Positions 1 to 5,724 of a DNA stretch of 5,724 bases are shown in pieces (the first letter of the stretch is position 1; every line of letters begins with the position of its first letter). Source of the stretch: Fidelibacterota bacterium (GTDB taxonomy: Bacteria > Fidelibacterota > Fidelibacteria > Fidelibacterales > Fidelibacteraceae); the NCBI GenBank assembly GCA_029931905.1, contig JAOZRH010000039.1:8962-14685 (forward strand), read 5' to 3'. The notes under the pieces were generated by a model that saw nothing but the letters and a program-made list of their open reading frames with translations, was not told the origin of the DNA and did not search any database. The position numbers and the translations under genes are program-made.

Positions 1-948
1 TCACTCGTCTTTTGAATAAGCTTTAATAATTTTTTTAACCAATGGATGACGAACCACATCTAATTCTGTTAATTCACAAAAACCAATTTTTTTAATATTT
101 TTTAATATTTTTATAGCATTTATCAAGCCAGAACGAGTTTTTTTTGGAAGATCAATTTGTGTCATATCACCAGTAATAATTGCTTTAGAATCTACACCCA
201 TTCTTGTAAGAAACATTTTCATCTGCAATTTTGTCGTATTTTGAGCTTCATCTAATATTAAATAAGCATTGTCAAGTGTTCTTCCTCTCATATAAGCTAA
301 TGGTACAATTTCTACAATCTTTTTATCAAAATATGTTTTTAATTTTTCTGGTGTAATCATTTCCATTAATGCATCATAAAGTGGAGTTAGATATGGATCA
401 ATTTTATCTCTCATATCTCCGGGCAAAAACCCCAATTGTTCACCAGCTTCAACTGCGGGGCGAGATAAGATGATTTTAGCAACTTCTCGGTTTTTTAATG
501 CCGCAACAGCAACTGCGACAGCTTGATATGTTTTTCCTGTTCCAGCAGGTCCAATTCCAAAAGTAATGTCATTTTTCTGACAAATTTCATAGTATTTTTT
601 TTGCCCTTTAGTTCGTGGTTTTATAACGCCATTTCGTGTAAATAGTATAATTTCTTCATTTGGTTCTGAATAAATTGGCTCTTTTCCACTTGATTGGATA
701 TTTATTACTGTTTCAATATCTTTTGATTTAAGATGTTTTTTTTGTGGAACAAGTTTAATTAATTCATTAAATAAGTGATGAATTTGTTCCACTACGGAAA
801 ATTCTCCAGTAATGATGAGAGTATTTCCTCTTGGAATCAGAGTAGCATTGAAATGAGTGCGAATAATTTTTAAATTTTCGTCATTTACACCAAATATTGC
901 CAGTGGGTCTATTCCCTTAAATATTATTTCTCTTTTTGTTTCAGTCAT
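1..948 (-). CDS. phoH: PhoH family P-loop ATPase (PhoH/YbeZ-type), complete
   Basis: Cytoplasmic ATPase of the PhoH family. YbeZ-type members are linked to RNA metabolism and ribosome maturation, often with the endoribonuclease YbeY, but the exact reaction is unsettled. From the ATG at 948 the protein has 315 residues, normal for the family. Residues about 5-65 form a KH-like N-terminal region, including the segment IPRGNTLIITGE. The ATPase domain follows: Walker A GPAGTGKT at 133-140, the family block SRPAVEAGEQLGFLPGD at about 162-178, Walker B LILDEAQN at 230-237, and TGDMTQIDLP at 259-268. The last bases on this strand are TGA at positions 3-1, so the gene is complete and whatever follows (ybeY in many genomes) lies outside. 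Upstream in-frame starts exist (TTG 963, ATG 954), but the TTG lies just before, and the ATG 954 just after, the apparent -10 box, so ATG 948 is preferred. No Shine-Dalgarno sequence is visible. Family assignment is secure; cellular role is known only by family. Confidence 0.95.
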   Translation of the reverse strand: MTETKREIIFKGIDPLAIFGVNDENLKIIRTHFNATLIPRGNTLIITGEFSVVEQIHHLFNELIKLVPQKKHLKSKDIETVINIQSSGKEPIYSEPNEEIILFTRNGVIKPRTKGQKKYYEICQKNDITFGIGPAGTGKTYQAVAVAVAALKNREVAKIILSRPAVEAGEQLGFLPGDMRDKIDPYLTPLYDALMEMITPEKLKTYFDKKIVEIVPLAYMRGRTLDNAYLILDEAQNTTKLQMKMFLTRMGVDSKAIITGDMTQIDLPKKTRSGLINAIKILKNIKKIGFCELTELDVVRHPLVKKIIKAYSKDE

Positions 949-954
949 AATCAT

Positions 955-983
955 ATAATACAAAATATTATTAAGATTTTCAA
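955..983 (-). promoter_or_regulatory. Sigma70-like promoter of phoH, apparently leaderless
   Basis: Read on the minus strand, TTGAAA (983-978) is followed by a 17-bp spacer and TATTAT (960-955). This is a good match to the housekeeping sigma-factor consensus with ideal spacing. Only six bases (954-949) separate the -10 box from the ATG at 948, so the expected transcription start falls on or beside the start codon. There is no ribosome binding site in the gap, which fits a leaderless mRNA. The surroundings are very AT-rich, so chance matches are possible, but the correct spacing of two good boxes makes this the best promoter in the window. Confidence 0.6.
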
Positions 984-1000
984 TAAGAAATTTGTATATT
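971..1000 (+). promoter_or_regulatory. Candidate promoter of the prenyltransferase gene, apparently leaderless
   Basis: TATATT at 995-1000 matches the -10 consensus in five of six bases. A weak -35 candidate, TTAAGA at 971-976, lies 18 bp upstream with four of six matches. The -10 box is followed by six bases and then the ATG at 1007, the same geometry as the phoH promoter on the other strand. The two -35 boxes sit side by side (971-976 and 978-983), so the promoters are back to back. An alternative reading is GAAATTTG at 987-994, one mismatch from the Bacteroidota -7 element TAnnTTTG, which would give a leader of only a few bases. Support is moderate because the region is so AT-rich. Confidence 0.4.
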
Positions 1001-1006
1001 AGAATT

Positions 1007-1843
1007 ATGAAAATTTTATATTATTTAAAAATATCACGACCGATTAATATTTTATTAAGTTCATTGTCTGTATTAATTACAGCAAGTTTTTTTCCAGTAT
1101 TTCCCAATATTATTCAATTAATTTTTGCATCATTGGTTGTGATGTTGTTAAATGCTGGTGCAAATTGTGTGAATGATATTTATGATATAAAAATTGATAA
1201 AATTAATCGTCCAAATCGTCCACTTCCTGCTAAAAAATTAACAATATTAGAAGTGAAAATATTTGCCATTTCATTGTTTATTATCGGTAATGGATTATCT
1301 TTTTTCTTGGGAATAATACCATTTATCATTTCATTTATTATTACAACCCCATTAATGATTTTTTATGCTTCATACTTGAAAAAAACAGCAATATGGGGAA
1401 ATTTATTGATAGGATTTATTTTAGGTTTGGTTTTTCTTTTTTCGGCAAGTGCTTTTGGAAATTATAAAATTGGTATTGTTCCGGCAATATTAGCATTTCT
1501 TTTTACCGTAATTCGAGAAATAATAAAAGATATGGAAGATGTTGTTGGAGATGAAAAGTTTAATGCAAAGACACTGCCAATAATTATTGGACTTAAAAAA
1601 ACAAAAAATATTGTGGCATTTTTGATGTTAATTTTACTTATTGTAATTAATATGCCATATTTTGTTGGAATTTATGGAATATATTATTTAGTTGTAGTGG
1701 AAATTACAATTGGAATTCCGATTGTTTTGATGATTTTTTATTTAATAAAAAGTAGTAATAATGAAAAATATTCATATTTATCAAAATTACTTAAAGTAGG
1801 TATATTTTTTGGATTATTATCTATCTATTTAGGAAAATTTTGA
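1007..1843 (+). CDS. UbiA-superfamily prenyltransferase, digeranylgeranylglyceryl phosphate synthase-like
   Basis: Integral membrane prenyltransferase of 278 residues that would transfer a polyprenyl group from its diphosphate to an acceptor at the membrane. Motif 1 is NDIYDIKIDKINRPNRPLP at about 56-74, with Asp57, Asp60 and Asp64. Motif 2 is REIIKDMEDVVGDEKF at about 170-185, with Asp175, Asp178 and Asp182, followed by AKTLPI. These Asp-rich motifs bind the Mg2+-diphosphate in UbiA enzymes. The REIIKDxED form of motif 2 and NRPxRP of motif 1 resemble the archaeal geranylgeranylglyceryl phosphate geranylgeranyltransferase more than UbiA or MenA, though other aromatic prenyltransferases cannot be excluded. 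About eight or nine hydrophobic segments are visible (around 12-30, 36-52, 84-104, 106-124, 132-150, 155-171, 203-220, 224-246 and 260-276). ATG 1007 is chosen over TTG 992 because the protein then begins MKILYYLKISRP, the usual family N-terminus, and because TTG 992 overlaps the promoter. Superfamily is secure; substrate is inferred. Confidence 0.88.
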   Translation: MKILYYLKISRPINILLSSLSVLITASFFPVFPNIIQLIFASLVVMLLNAGANCVNDIYDIKIDKINRPNRPLPAKKLTILEVKIFAISLFIIGNGLSFFLGIIPFIISFIITTPLMIFYASYLKKTAIWGNLLIGFILGLVFLFSASAFGNYKIGIVPAILAFLFTVIREIIKDMEDVVGDEKFNAKTLPIIIGLKKTKNIVAFLMLILLIVINMPYFVGIYGIYYLVVVEITIGIPIVLMIFYLIKSSNNEKYSYLSKLLKVGIFFGLLSIYLGKF

Positions 1844-1865
1844 ATAATTTTCATCAATTGAAAAT
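1833..1865. repeat. Alternating short inverted repeats at the prenyltransferase/dnaE junction
   Basis: GAAAATT (1833-1839) can pair with AATTTTC (1846-1852) across a six-base loop, and ATTTTCA (1847-1853) can pair with TGAAAAT (1859-1865) across a five-base loop. Both stems are perfect over seven base pairs and share the middle arm, so only one can form at a time. The stop codon of the upstream gene (1841-1843) lies in the first loop. The stems are almost pure A-T and neither is followed by a T-run, so this is not a convincing terminator. It could be an operator-like palindrome, a weak transcript-end structure, or a chance product of AT-rich sequence. Confidence 0.35.
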
Positions 1866-1877
1866 ATAAAATATATT
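1840..1877 (+). promoter_or_regulatory. Possible weak promoter for dnaE and the MBL gene
   Basis: TATA-like boxes occur at 1865-1870 (TATAAA) and 1872-1877 (TATATT). TTGAAT at 1840-1845 could be a -35 box for the first, but the spacer is 19 bp. Using TATATT, transcription would start near 1884, giving about 27 bases of leader before the ATG at 1911, including its ribosome binding site. Using TATAAA, transcription could begin near the alternative ATG at 1878. The 67-bp gap from the upstream gene leaves room for a promoter, but dnaE could also be read through from the prenyltransferase promoter. Confidence 0.25.
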
Positions 1878-1894
1878 ATGGGAAAAATACAAAA

Positions 1895-1907
1895 AGAGGA
1901 AGTAGGG
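1895..1907 (+). promoter_or_regulatory. Ribosome binding site supporting the dnaE start at 1911
   Basis: The purine-rich stretch AGAGGAAGTAGGG lies just upstream of ATG 1911, with AGGA ending ten bases before the ATG and a second GGG closer to it. It supports starting DnaE at 1911, which gives the conserved N-terminus MSNFVHLHVHS. The in-frame ATG at 1878 would add eleven mostly charged residues encoded by this same purine-rich stretch. Confidence 0.6.
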
Positions 1908-1910
1908 AAA

Positions 1911-4900
1911 ATGTCAAATTTCGTTCATTTACATGTTCATAGTGATTACAGTTTATTAGATGCATCTCAAAAAATTGATTCAATTATAAAAAAAGCAAAA
2001 GAATTTAATATGGAATCAATTGCATTGACTGATCATGGAAATATGTTTGGTGCGATAAAATTTTATAAATCAGCAAAAAAAGCAGGAATTAAGCCAATTA
2101 TTGGTTGTGAAATATATGTTGCACAAGAATCAAGATTCAAAAAACAAGCAATTAACGGCAGAAAAAGACCAACGAATCATTTAGTATTGTTGGCAATGAA
2201 TGACAAAGGATATCACAATTTAATAAAGTTAGTTTCGCTTGGTTATTTAGAAGGATATTATTACACTCCACGAGTAGATTTGGAATTGTTAGAAAAATAT
2301 AATGAGGGATTAATTGCACTTTCCGGTTGTATAAAAGGAGATGTTGCAGAAAAAGTAATTTTAGGAAAATATGAAGAGGCAAAAAAATCAGCATTAGAAT
2401 TCGCAAGAATATTCGATGGAAGATTTTATTTAGAAATTCAAAATCATGGAATTCCAGAACAAAAAACTGTAATAGATGCTTTTGGTAAGATGTCAAAAGA
2501 ATTAAATATTCCATTAGTTTGTTCAAATGATTCCCATTATACAGAAAAGGAAGAAGCCACAACACACGATTTACTATTGTGTATTGGTTCTAAAAATATA
2601 GTAACTGATGAAAATAGAAAAAAATATTTTGGAAATCAGTTTTATTTGAAATCTGGTGAAGAAATGGAGGAAATTTTTAAAGAATTTCCTGAAGCAATTG
2701 AAAATACAAAAATTATTGCTGATAGGTGTAATGTAGAAATTGAAATGGGTAAATATTTATCGCCAGTATTTAATATTCCAAAAGATAGTGGAATACAAGA
2801 TTCTAATGAATATTTGAGAAAATTGGCACAAGATGGGCTTAAAAAAATATTTGGTGAGAAAATAACTCCTGAATATCAAGAACGGTTGGATTTCGAGTTA
2901 GGTGTAATAATAGCGATGGGATATCCGGGTTATTTTTTAATTACAAGTGATTTTATACAATATGCAAAAAACAATAATATTCCAGTTGGACCTGGTCGTG
3001 GTTCGGCAGCGGGAAGTTTAGTCGCATATTCTTTAGGAATTACAAATGTTGATCCATTAAAGTATGATTTACTTTTTGAAAGATTTTTGAACCCTGATAG
3101 GGTCTCTATGCCTGATATTGATATTGATTTTTGTCAAGAAAAGAGAAGTTTGGTAATTGATTATGTAAAAAGAACTTATGGTGAAAAAAATGTTTGTCAA
3201 ATAATTACTTTTGGCACATTAAAAGCAAAAGGAGTAGTTAGAGATGTAACCAGGGTGCTTGGATTACCGTATGCAATTGGAGATAAATTATCAAAAATGA
3301 TTCCTGAAGAATTAAAAATGACTCTTGAAAAAGCTGAAAATAAGGTTAAAGAATTAAGGGAATTTATTGATAGTGATGAAGAATATCAAAAGATTTGGAA
3401 ACATTCAAAAGTATTAGAAAATAATGCTAGACATGCTGGTAAACATGCAGCAGGAGTGGTGATTGCACCTGGAGATTTAACAGATTACATTCCTTTATCA
3501 AAATCTGGTGAAGATATCGTTACTCAATATGATATGAAAATATTAGATGATATTGGAATATTAAAAATGGATTTTCTTGGTTTAACGACATTGACAGTAA
3601 TTAGTAATACTCTTGATTTATTGAAAGAAAAGGGAATAGAAATTGATATTGATAAAATTCCATTAGACGACAAAAAGGTCTATAAATTATTTAGTGCGGG
3701 CGAGACAGTTGGAATATTTCAATTTGAATCTTCTGGAATGCGACAATATTTAGTAAAATTAAATCCAAATAAAATAGATGATCTTGTTGCAATGAATGCT
3801 TTATATCGTCCGGGTCCTATGGGAAATATTCCTTCATTTATTCGTCGTAAACATGGTGAAGAAGAGATAGAATATTTACATCCAAAATTGGAATCTATTT
3901 TAAAAAGCACATACGGAATTATTGTTTATCAGGAACAGGTAATGCAGATTGTTTCAACAATTGGAGGATTTACACTAAGTAAAGCTGATATTTTACGACG
4001 AGCAATGGGAAAAAAACAGAGAGATATACTAAAGAAATTGCGTAAAGAATTTTTAATCGGAGCAAAGAAAAAAGGTGTATCAGAAAAAATTGCTAACGAA
4101 ATTTATGATCTTCTTGATAAATTTGCAGATTATGGTTTTAACAAAAGTCATTCGGTTGCTTATTCAATAATTGCTTATCAAACAGCATATTTAAAGACAT
4201 ATTATCCTGTTGAATTCTTTGCATCTGTTTTAAATAGTGAAAGAGATAAAATTGAAAAGGTTACACATAAAATTGATGAAATTAAGAATATGGGAATTGA
4301 AATTGTAAATCCCGATATTAACATTTCTAAGCAATTATTCTCTGTAAAAGATGGAAAAATAATCTATGGATTTTCTGCAGTTAAAAATATTGGATATAAG
4401 GCGGCCGAATCAATTGTAGAATCTCGTGAATCAGGAAAAAAATATAAATCGTTATTTGATTTTACGAGTAGAATAAATTATAAGGCAGTAAATAGAAAGG
4501 CATTAATAGCATTAATTTGTATTGGTGCAATGGATAGTTTACCGGGAAATAGAAACCAAAAGTATGATATGATTGATGTTGCTTTGAAATATGGACAAAA
4601 ATACCAAGATGAAAAAAATTCAAATCAGGTAAGCTTATTTGGTGCAGATTCACAAACAACAATAATGAGCGAACCAAAATTTAAAGATTTACCTGATTGG
4701 GTTGAAAGTTATAAATTAGAACAAGAAAAAGCATTTATTGGATTTTATTTATCAGGTCATCCTATTGAAAAATATAAAGATGAATTAAATGCATTTTCTA
4801 ATATTGATATGTTACACGAAGATAAATGTGATGAGTTTAGGATTGGTGGAATTGTAATTGAACAACAAATATTTTTTGATAAAAAAAATAGACCATGGGC

Positions 4901-5336
4901 AAGATTTAACCTTGAAACATTATCTGAAAAAATATCAGTTTTAGCATTTAGTAATGTTTATGAAAAATTTAGAAATAAAATTGTAAATAATGAGGAAATA
5001 TTTGTAATCGGAAAAATATCTGATAGGGATAGAGATAAAAAAGAAAAAACTATTATTATGAATTCATTGATTCCATTGAATGAAATTAGAGAAAAAATGG
5101 TTAAAAGTATTCATATTAGAATTGAAGAAAAAAATTCTAACAAAGAAAAATTAAATTTTTTAATTAATGAAATATTAAAAAAATATAGTGGTAAAGTTGG
5201 AATAATTATTCATATTATTGATAAAGACAATAAAGAATGGATAAAAAGAGTGAAAACAATTGCCGTAAATACATCTCGAGAGTTAATCAAAAAAATACGA
5301 GCCGAATTGGGATATAAAAATGTATGGTTTGGTTAA
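1911..5336 (+). CDS. dnaE: DNA polymerase III alpha subunit (DnaE)
   Basis: Catalytic subunit of the replicative DNA polymerase, acting at the fork with the sliding clamp and clamp loader. From ATG 1911 it has 1141 residues, close to the roughly 1160 of E. coli DnaE. Order: PHP domain at about 4-275 with HLHVHS (6-11), TDHG (40-43), GCE (65-67), HLVLLA (90-95), SGC (138-140) and NDSHY (206-210); then the palm, thumb and fingers with GPGRGS at 360-365. Asp402 and Asp404 in PDIDIDF and Asp554 in KMDFLGL match the E. coli catalytic triad D401/D403/D555. Further blocks are ARHAGKHAAGVV (506-517), LYRPGPMG (631-638) and GFNKSHSVAYS (742-752). A helix-hairpin-helix region lies near 820-840, QVSLF at 906-910 fits the clamp-binding motif, and an OB-fold follows at about 978-1040. 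The PHP metal ligands look complete, unlike E. coli. The last 75 residues are less typical. No intein, frameshift or fused DnaQ-type exonuclease is seen. An alternative in-frame ATG at 1878 would add eleven residues. Confidence 0.98.
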   Translation: MSNFVHLHVHSDYSLLDASQKIDSIIKKAKEFNMESIALTDHGNMFGAIKFYKSAKKAGIKPIIGCEIYVAQESRFKKQAINGRKRPTNHLVLLAMNDKGYHNLIKLVSLGYLEGYYYTPRVDLELLEKYNEGLIALSGCIKGDVAEKVILGKYEEAKKSALEFARIFDGRFYLEIQNHGIPEQKTVIDAFGKMSKELNIPLVCSNDSHYTEKEEATTHDLLLCIGSKNIVTDENRKKYFGNQFYLKSGEEMEEIFKEFPEAIENTKIIADRCNVEIEMGKYLSPVFNIPKDSGIQDSNEYLRKLAQDGLKKIFGEKITPEYQERLDFELGVIIAMGYPGYFLITSDFIQYAKNNNIPVGPGRGSAAGSLVAYSLGITNVDPLKYDLLFERFLNPDRVSMPDIDIDFCQEKRSLVIDYVKRTYGEKNVCQIITFGTLKAKGVVRDVTRVLGLPYAIGDKLSKMIPEELKMTLEKAENKVKELREFIDSDEEYQKIWKHSKVLENNARHAGKHAAGVVIAPGDLTDYIPLSKSGEDIVTQYDMKILDDIGILKMDFLGLTTLTVISNTLDLLKEKGIEIDIDKIPLDDKKVYKLFSAGETVGIFQFESSGMRQYLVKLNPNKIDDLVAMNALYRPGPMGNIPSFIRRKHGEEEIEYLHPKLESILKSTYGIIVYQEQVMQIVSTIGGFTLSKADILRRAMGKKQRDILKKLRKEFLIGAKKKGVSEKIANEIYDLLDKFADYGFNKSHSVAYSIIAYQTAYLKTYYPVEFFASVLNSERDKIEKVTHKIDEIKNMGIEIVNPDINISKQLFSVKDGKIIYGFSAVKNIGYKAAESIVESRESGKKYKSLFDFTSRINYKAVNRKALIALICIGAMDSLPGNRNQKYDMIDVALKYGQKYQDEKNSNQVSLFGADSQTTIMSEPKFKDLPDWVESYKLEQEKAFIGFYLSGHPIEKYKDELNAFSNIDMLHEDKCDEFRIGGIVIEQQIFFDKKNRPWARFNLETLSEKISVLAFSNVYEKFRNKIVNNEEIFVIGKISDRDRDKKEKTIIMNSLIPLNEIREKMVKSIHIRIEEKNSNKEKLNFLINEILKKYSGKVGIIIHIIDKDNKEWIKRVKTIAVNTSRELIKKIRAELGYKNVWFG

Positions 5337-5340
5337 GGAA
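5335..5340 (+). promoter_or_regulatory. Ribosome binding site of the MBL-fold gene overlapping the dnaE stop
   Basis: AAGGAA begins within the dnaE TAA stop codon (5334-5336), and its AAGGA core ends ten bases before the ATG at 5350. The overlap and the 13-bp gap suggest translation of the downstream gene from a shared dnaE transcript. No separate promoter fits in the gap, although one inside the dnaE 3' end cannot be excluded. Confidence 0.55.
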
Positions 5341-5349
5341 TTATAAAGT

Positions 5350-5724
5350 ATGAAATTGAAAATTATAAAAGGCACAAATACGATCGGTGGAAATTGTGTA
5401 GAATTAAAAACGAAAAATACTACTATTCTTATTGACTACGGAAAACCATTAGATGATAATGATAGACAAGTAGCGATAACTGAAAAAATAGATGCTGTTT
5501 TAATTTCTCATCCACATATGGATCATTTTGGTGCAATTGAAAAACTGTCAAATGACATTCCAATTTATTGTAGCAAATTATCTTTAGAGTTAATGAATGC
5601 TCCAAAAATATTTGTTAAAAATAAAGTATTAGATAATAATTTTAGACATTTTGAAAAGAATAAAACATTTAAAATTGGCGATTTTAAAATTACACCATAT
5701 TTGGTTGATCATAGCTCGTCCGAG
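5350..5724 (+). CDS. Metallo-beta-lactamase-fold hydrolase, RNase J-like N-terminal part, truncated by the window
   Basis: The open frame starts at ATG 5350 and runs off the right edge without a stop, giving 125 residues, probably a third or less of the protein. The start KIIKGTNTIGGNCVEL is typical of MBL proteins related to RNase J. The metal-binding motif SHPHMDHFG (53-61) contains HxHxDH with His54, His56, Asp58 and His59, the two-metal signature. The segment FKIGDFKITPYLVDHSSSE (from 107) carries the next conserved His, His121, in the LVDHS context also common in nuclease-like members. Such enzymes hydrolyse phosphodiester or ester bonds; an RNA or nucleic-acid substrate is plausible but not shown, because the beta-CASP and C-terminal parts lie outside. 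The start is supported by AAGGAA upstream. It follows dnaE by 13 bp on the same strand, so the two are likely one operon. Fold and metal site are secure; the substrate is not known. Confidence 0.85.
   Translation, partial: MKLKIIKGTNTIGGNCVELKTKNTTILIDYGKPLDDNDRQVAITEKIDAVLISHPHMDHFGAIEKLSNDIPIYCSKLSLELMNAPKIFVKNKVLDNNFRHFEKNKTFKIGDFKITPYLVDHSSSE

Noticed and set aside
138..145. Runs of eight A/T within genes (also 595-602 and 4881-4888), possible programmed slippage sites
   Set aside because: They encode ordinary Lys/Gln/Asn codons in intact frames, no alternative-frame extension or shortened product with recognisable meaning follows, and such runs are expected in AT-rich coding sequence.
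1844..1877. Rho-independent terminator after the prenyltransferase gene
   Set aside because: The hairpin stems are weak A-T pairs and neither is followed by a T-run on the plus strand.
2152..2565. Open frame of 137 codons on the minus strand inside dnaE
   Set aside because: It lies wholly within the PHP-domain coding sequence of dnaE, is rich in Leu/Phe/Ile as expected of an antisense shadow, and has no recognisable motif.
3719..3910. Short minus-strand open frame inside dnaE
   Set aside because: Antisense to highly conserved DnaE blocks such as LYRPGPMG; no ribosome binding site or family features.
4462..4677. Short minus-strand open frame inside dnaE
   Set aside because: Antisense shadow of the clamp-binding region; composition is low-complexity and no motif is visible.

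Overview
This is an AT-rich bacterial chromosomal segment (by eye about 30% G+C, not computed) holding four protein-coding genes, tightly packed. It carries two housekeeping genes, phoH and dnaE, a membrane prenyltransferase, and the start of a metallo-beta-lactamase-fold hydrolase. I see no tRNA, rRNA, insertion sequence, CRISPR array, prophage gene or other sign of recent transfer. The DnaE-type replicase and PhoH-type ATPase show that the host is a bacterium. The prenyltransferase looks most like the archaeal-type digeranylgeranylglyceryl phosphate synthase branch of the UbiA superfamily. In bacteria that branch is best known from the Bacteroidota/FCB lineages and their candidate phyla, so an AT-rich FCB-type or similar uncultured bacterium is my guess; the sequence alone does not prove it.

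Layout: phoH runs leftward from 948 to 1, with its stop codon exactly at the window edge. A 58-bp gap (949-1006) separates it from the rightward genes and appears to hold two back-to-back promoters. The phoH promoter is the clearer one: a TTGAAA box, a 17-bp spacer and TATTAT. Both promoters place the predicted transcription start at or next to the ATG, and neither gene has a Shine-Dalgarno sequence, so both may be leaderless. The rightward genes are the UbiA-family prenyltransferase (1007-1843), dnaE (1911-5336) and the truncated MBL-fold gene (5350 to the right edge). The 67-bp gap before dnaE contains alternating short inverted repeats, TATA-like boxes and, inside an alternative upstream in-frame extension, a purine-rich ribosome binding site. 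Only 13 bp separate dnaE from the MBL gene, whose ribosome binding site overlaps the dnaE stop, so these two are probably co-transcribed.

How the genes relate: DnaE is the replicative polymerase alpha subunit. It has an apparently intact metal-binding PHP domain and a clamp-binding motif. PhoH is an RNA-associated P-loop ATPase, and the MBL protein resembles the nuclease-like (RNase J-related) branch of its fold. Three of the four genes therefore concern nucleic acids, while the prenyltransferase serves membrane lipid or quinone synthesis. The grouping looks like ordinary housekeeping gene order rather than a dedicated new system. I found no convincing undescribed system here. The points most worth a second look are the compact leaderless-looking divergent promoter pair and the archaeal-type lipid prenyltransferase.
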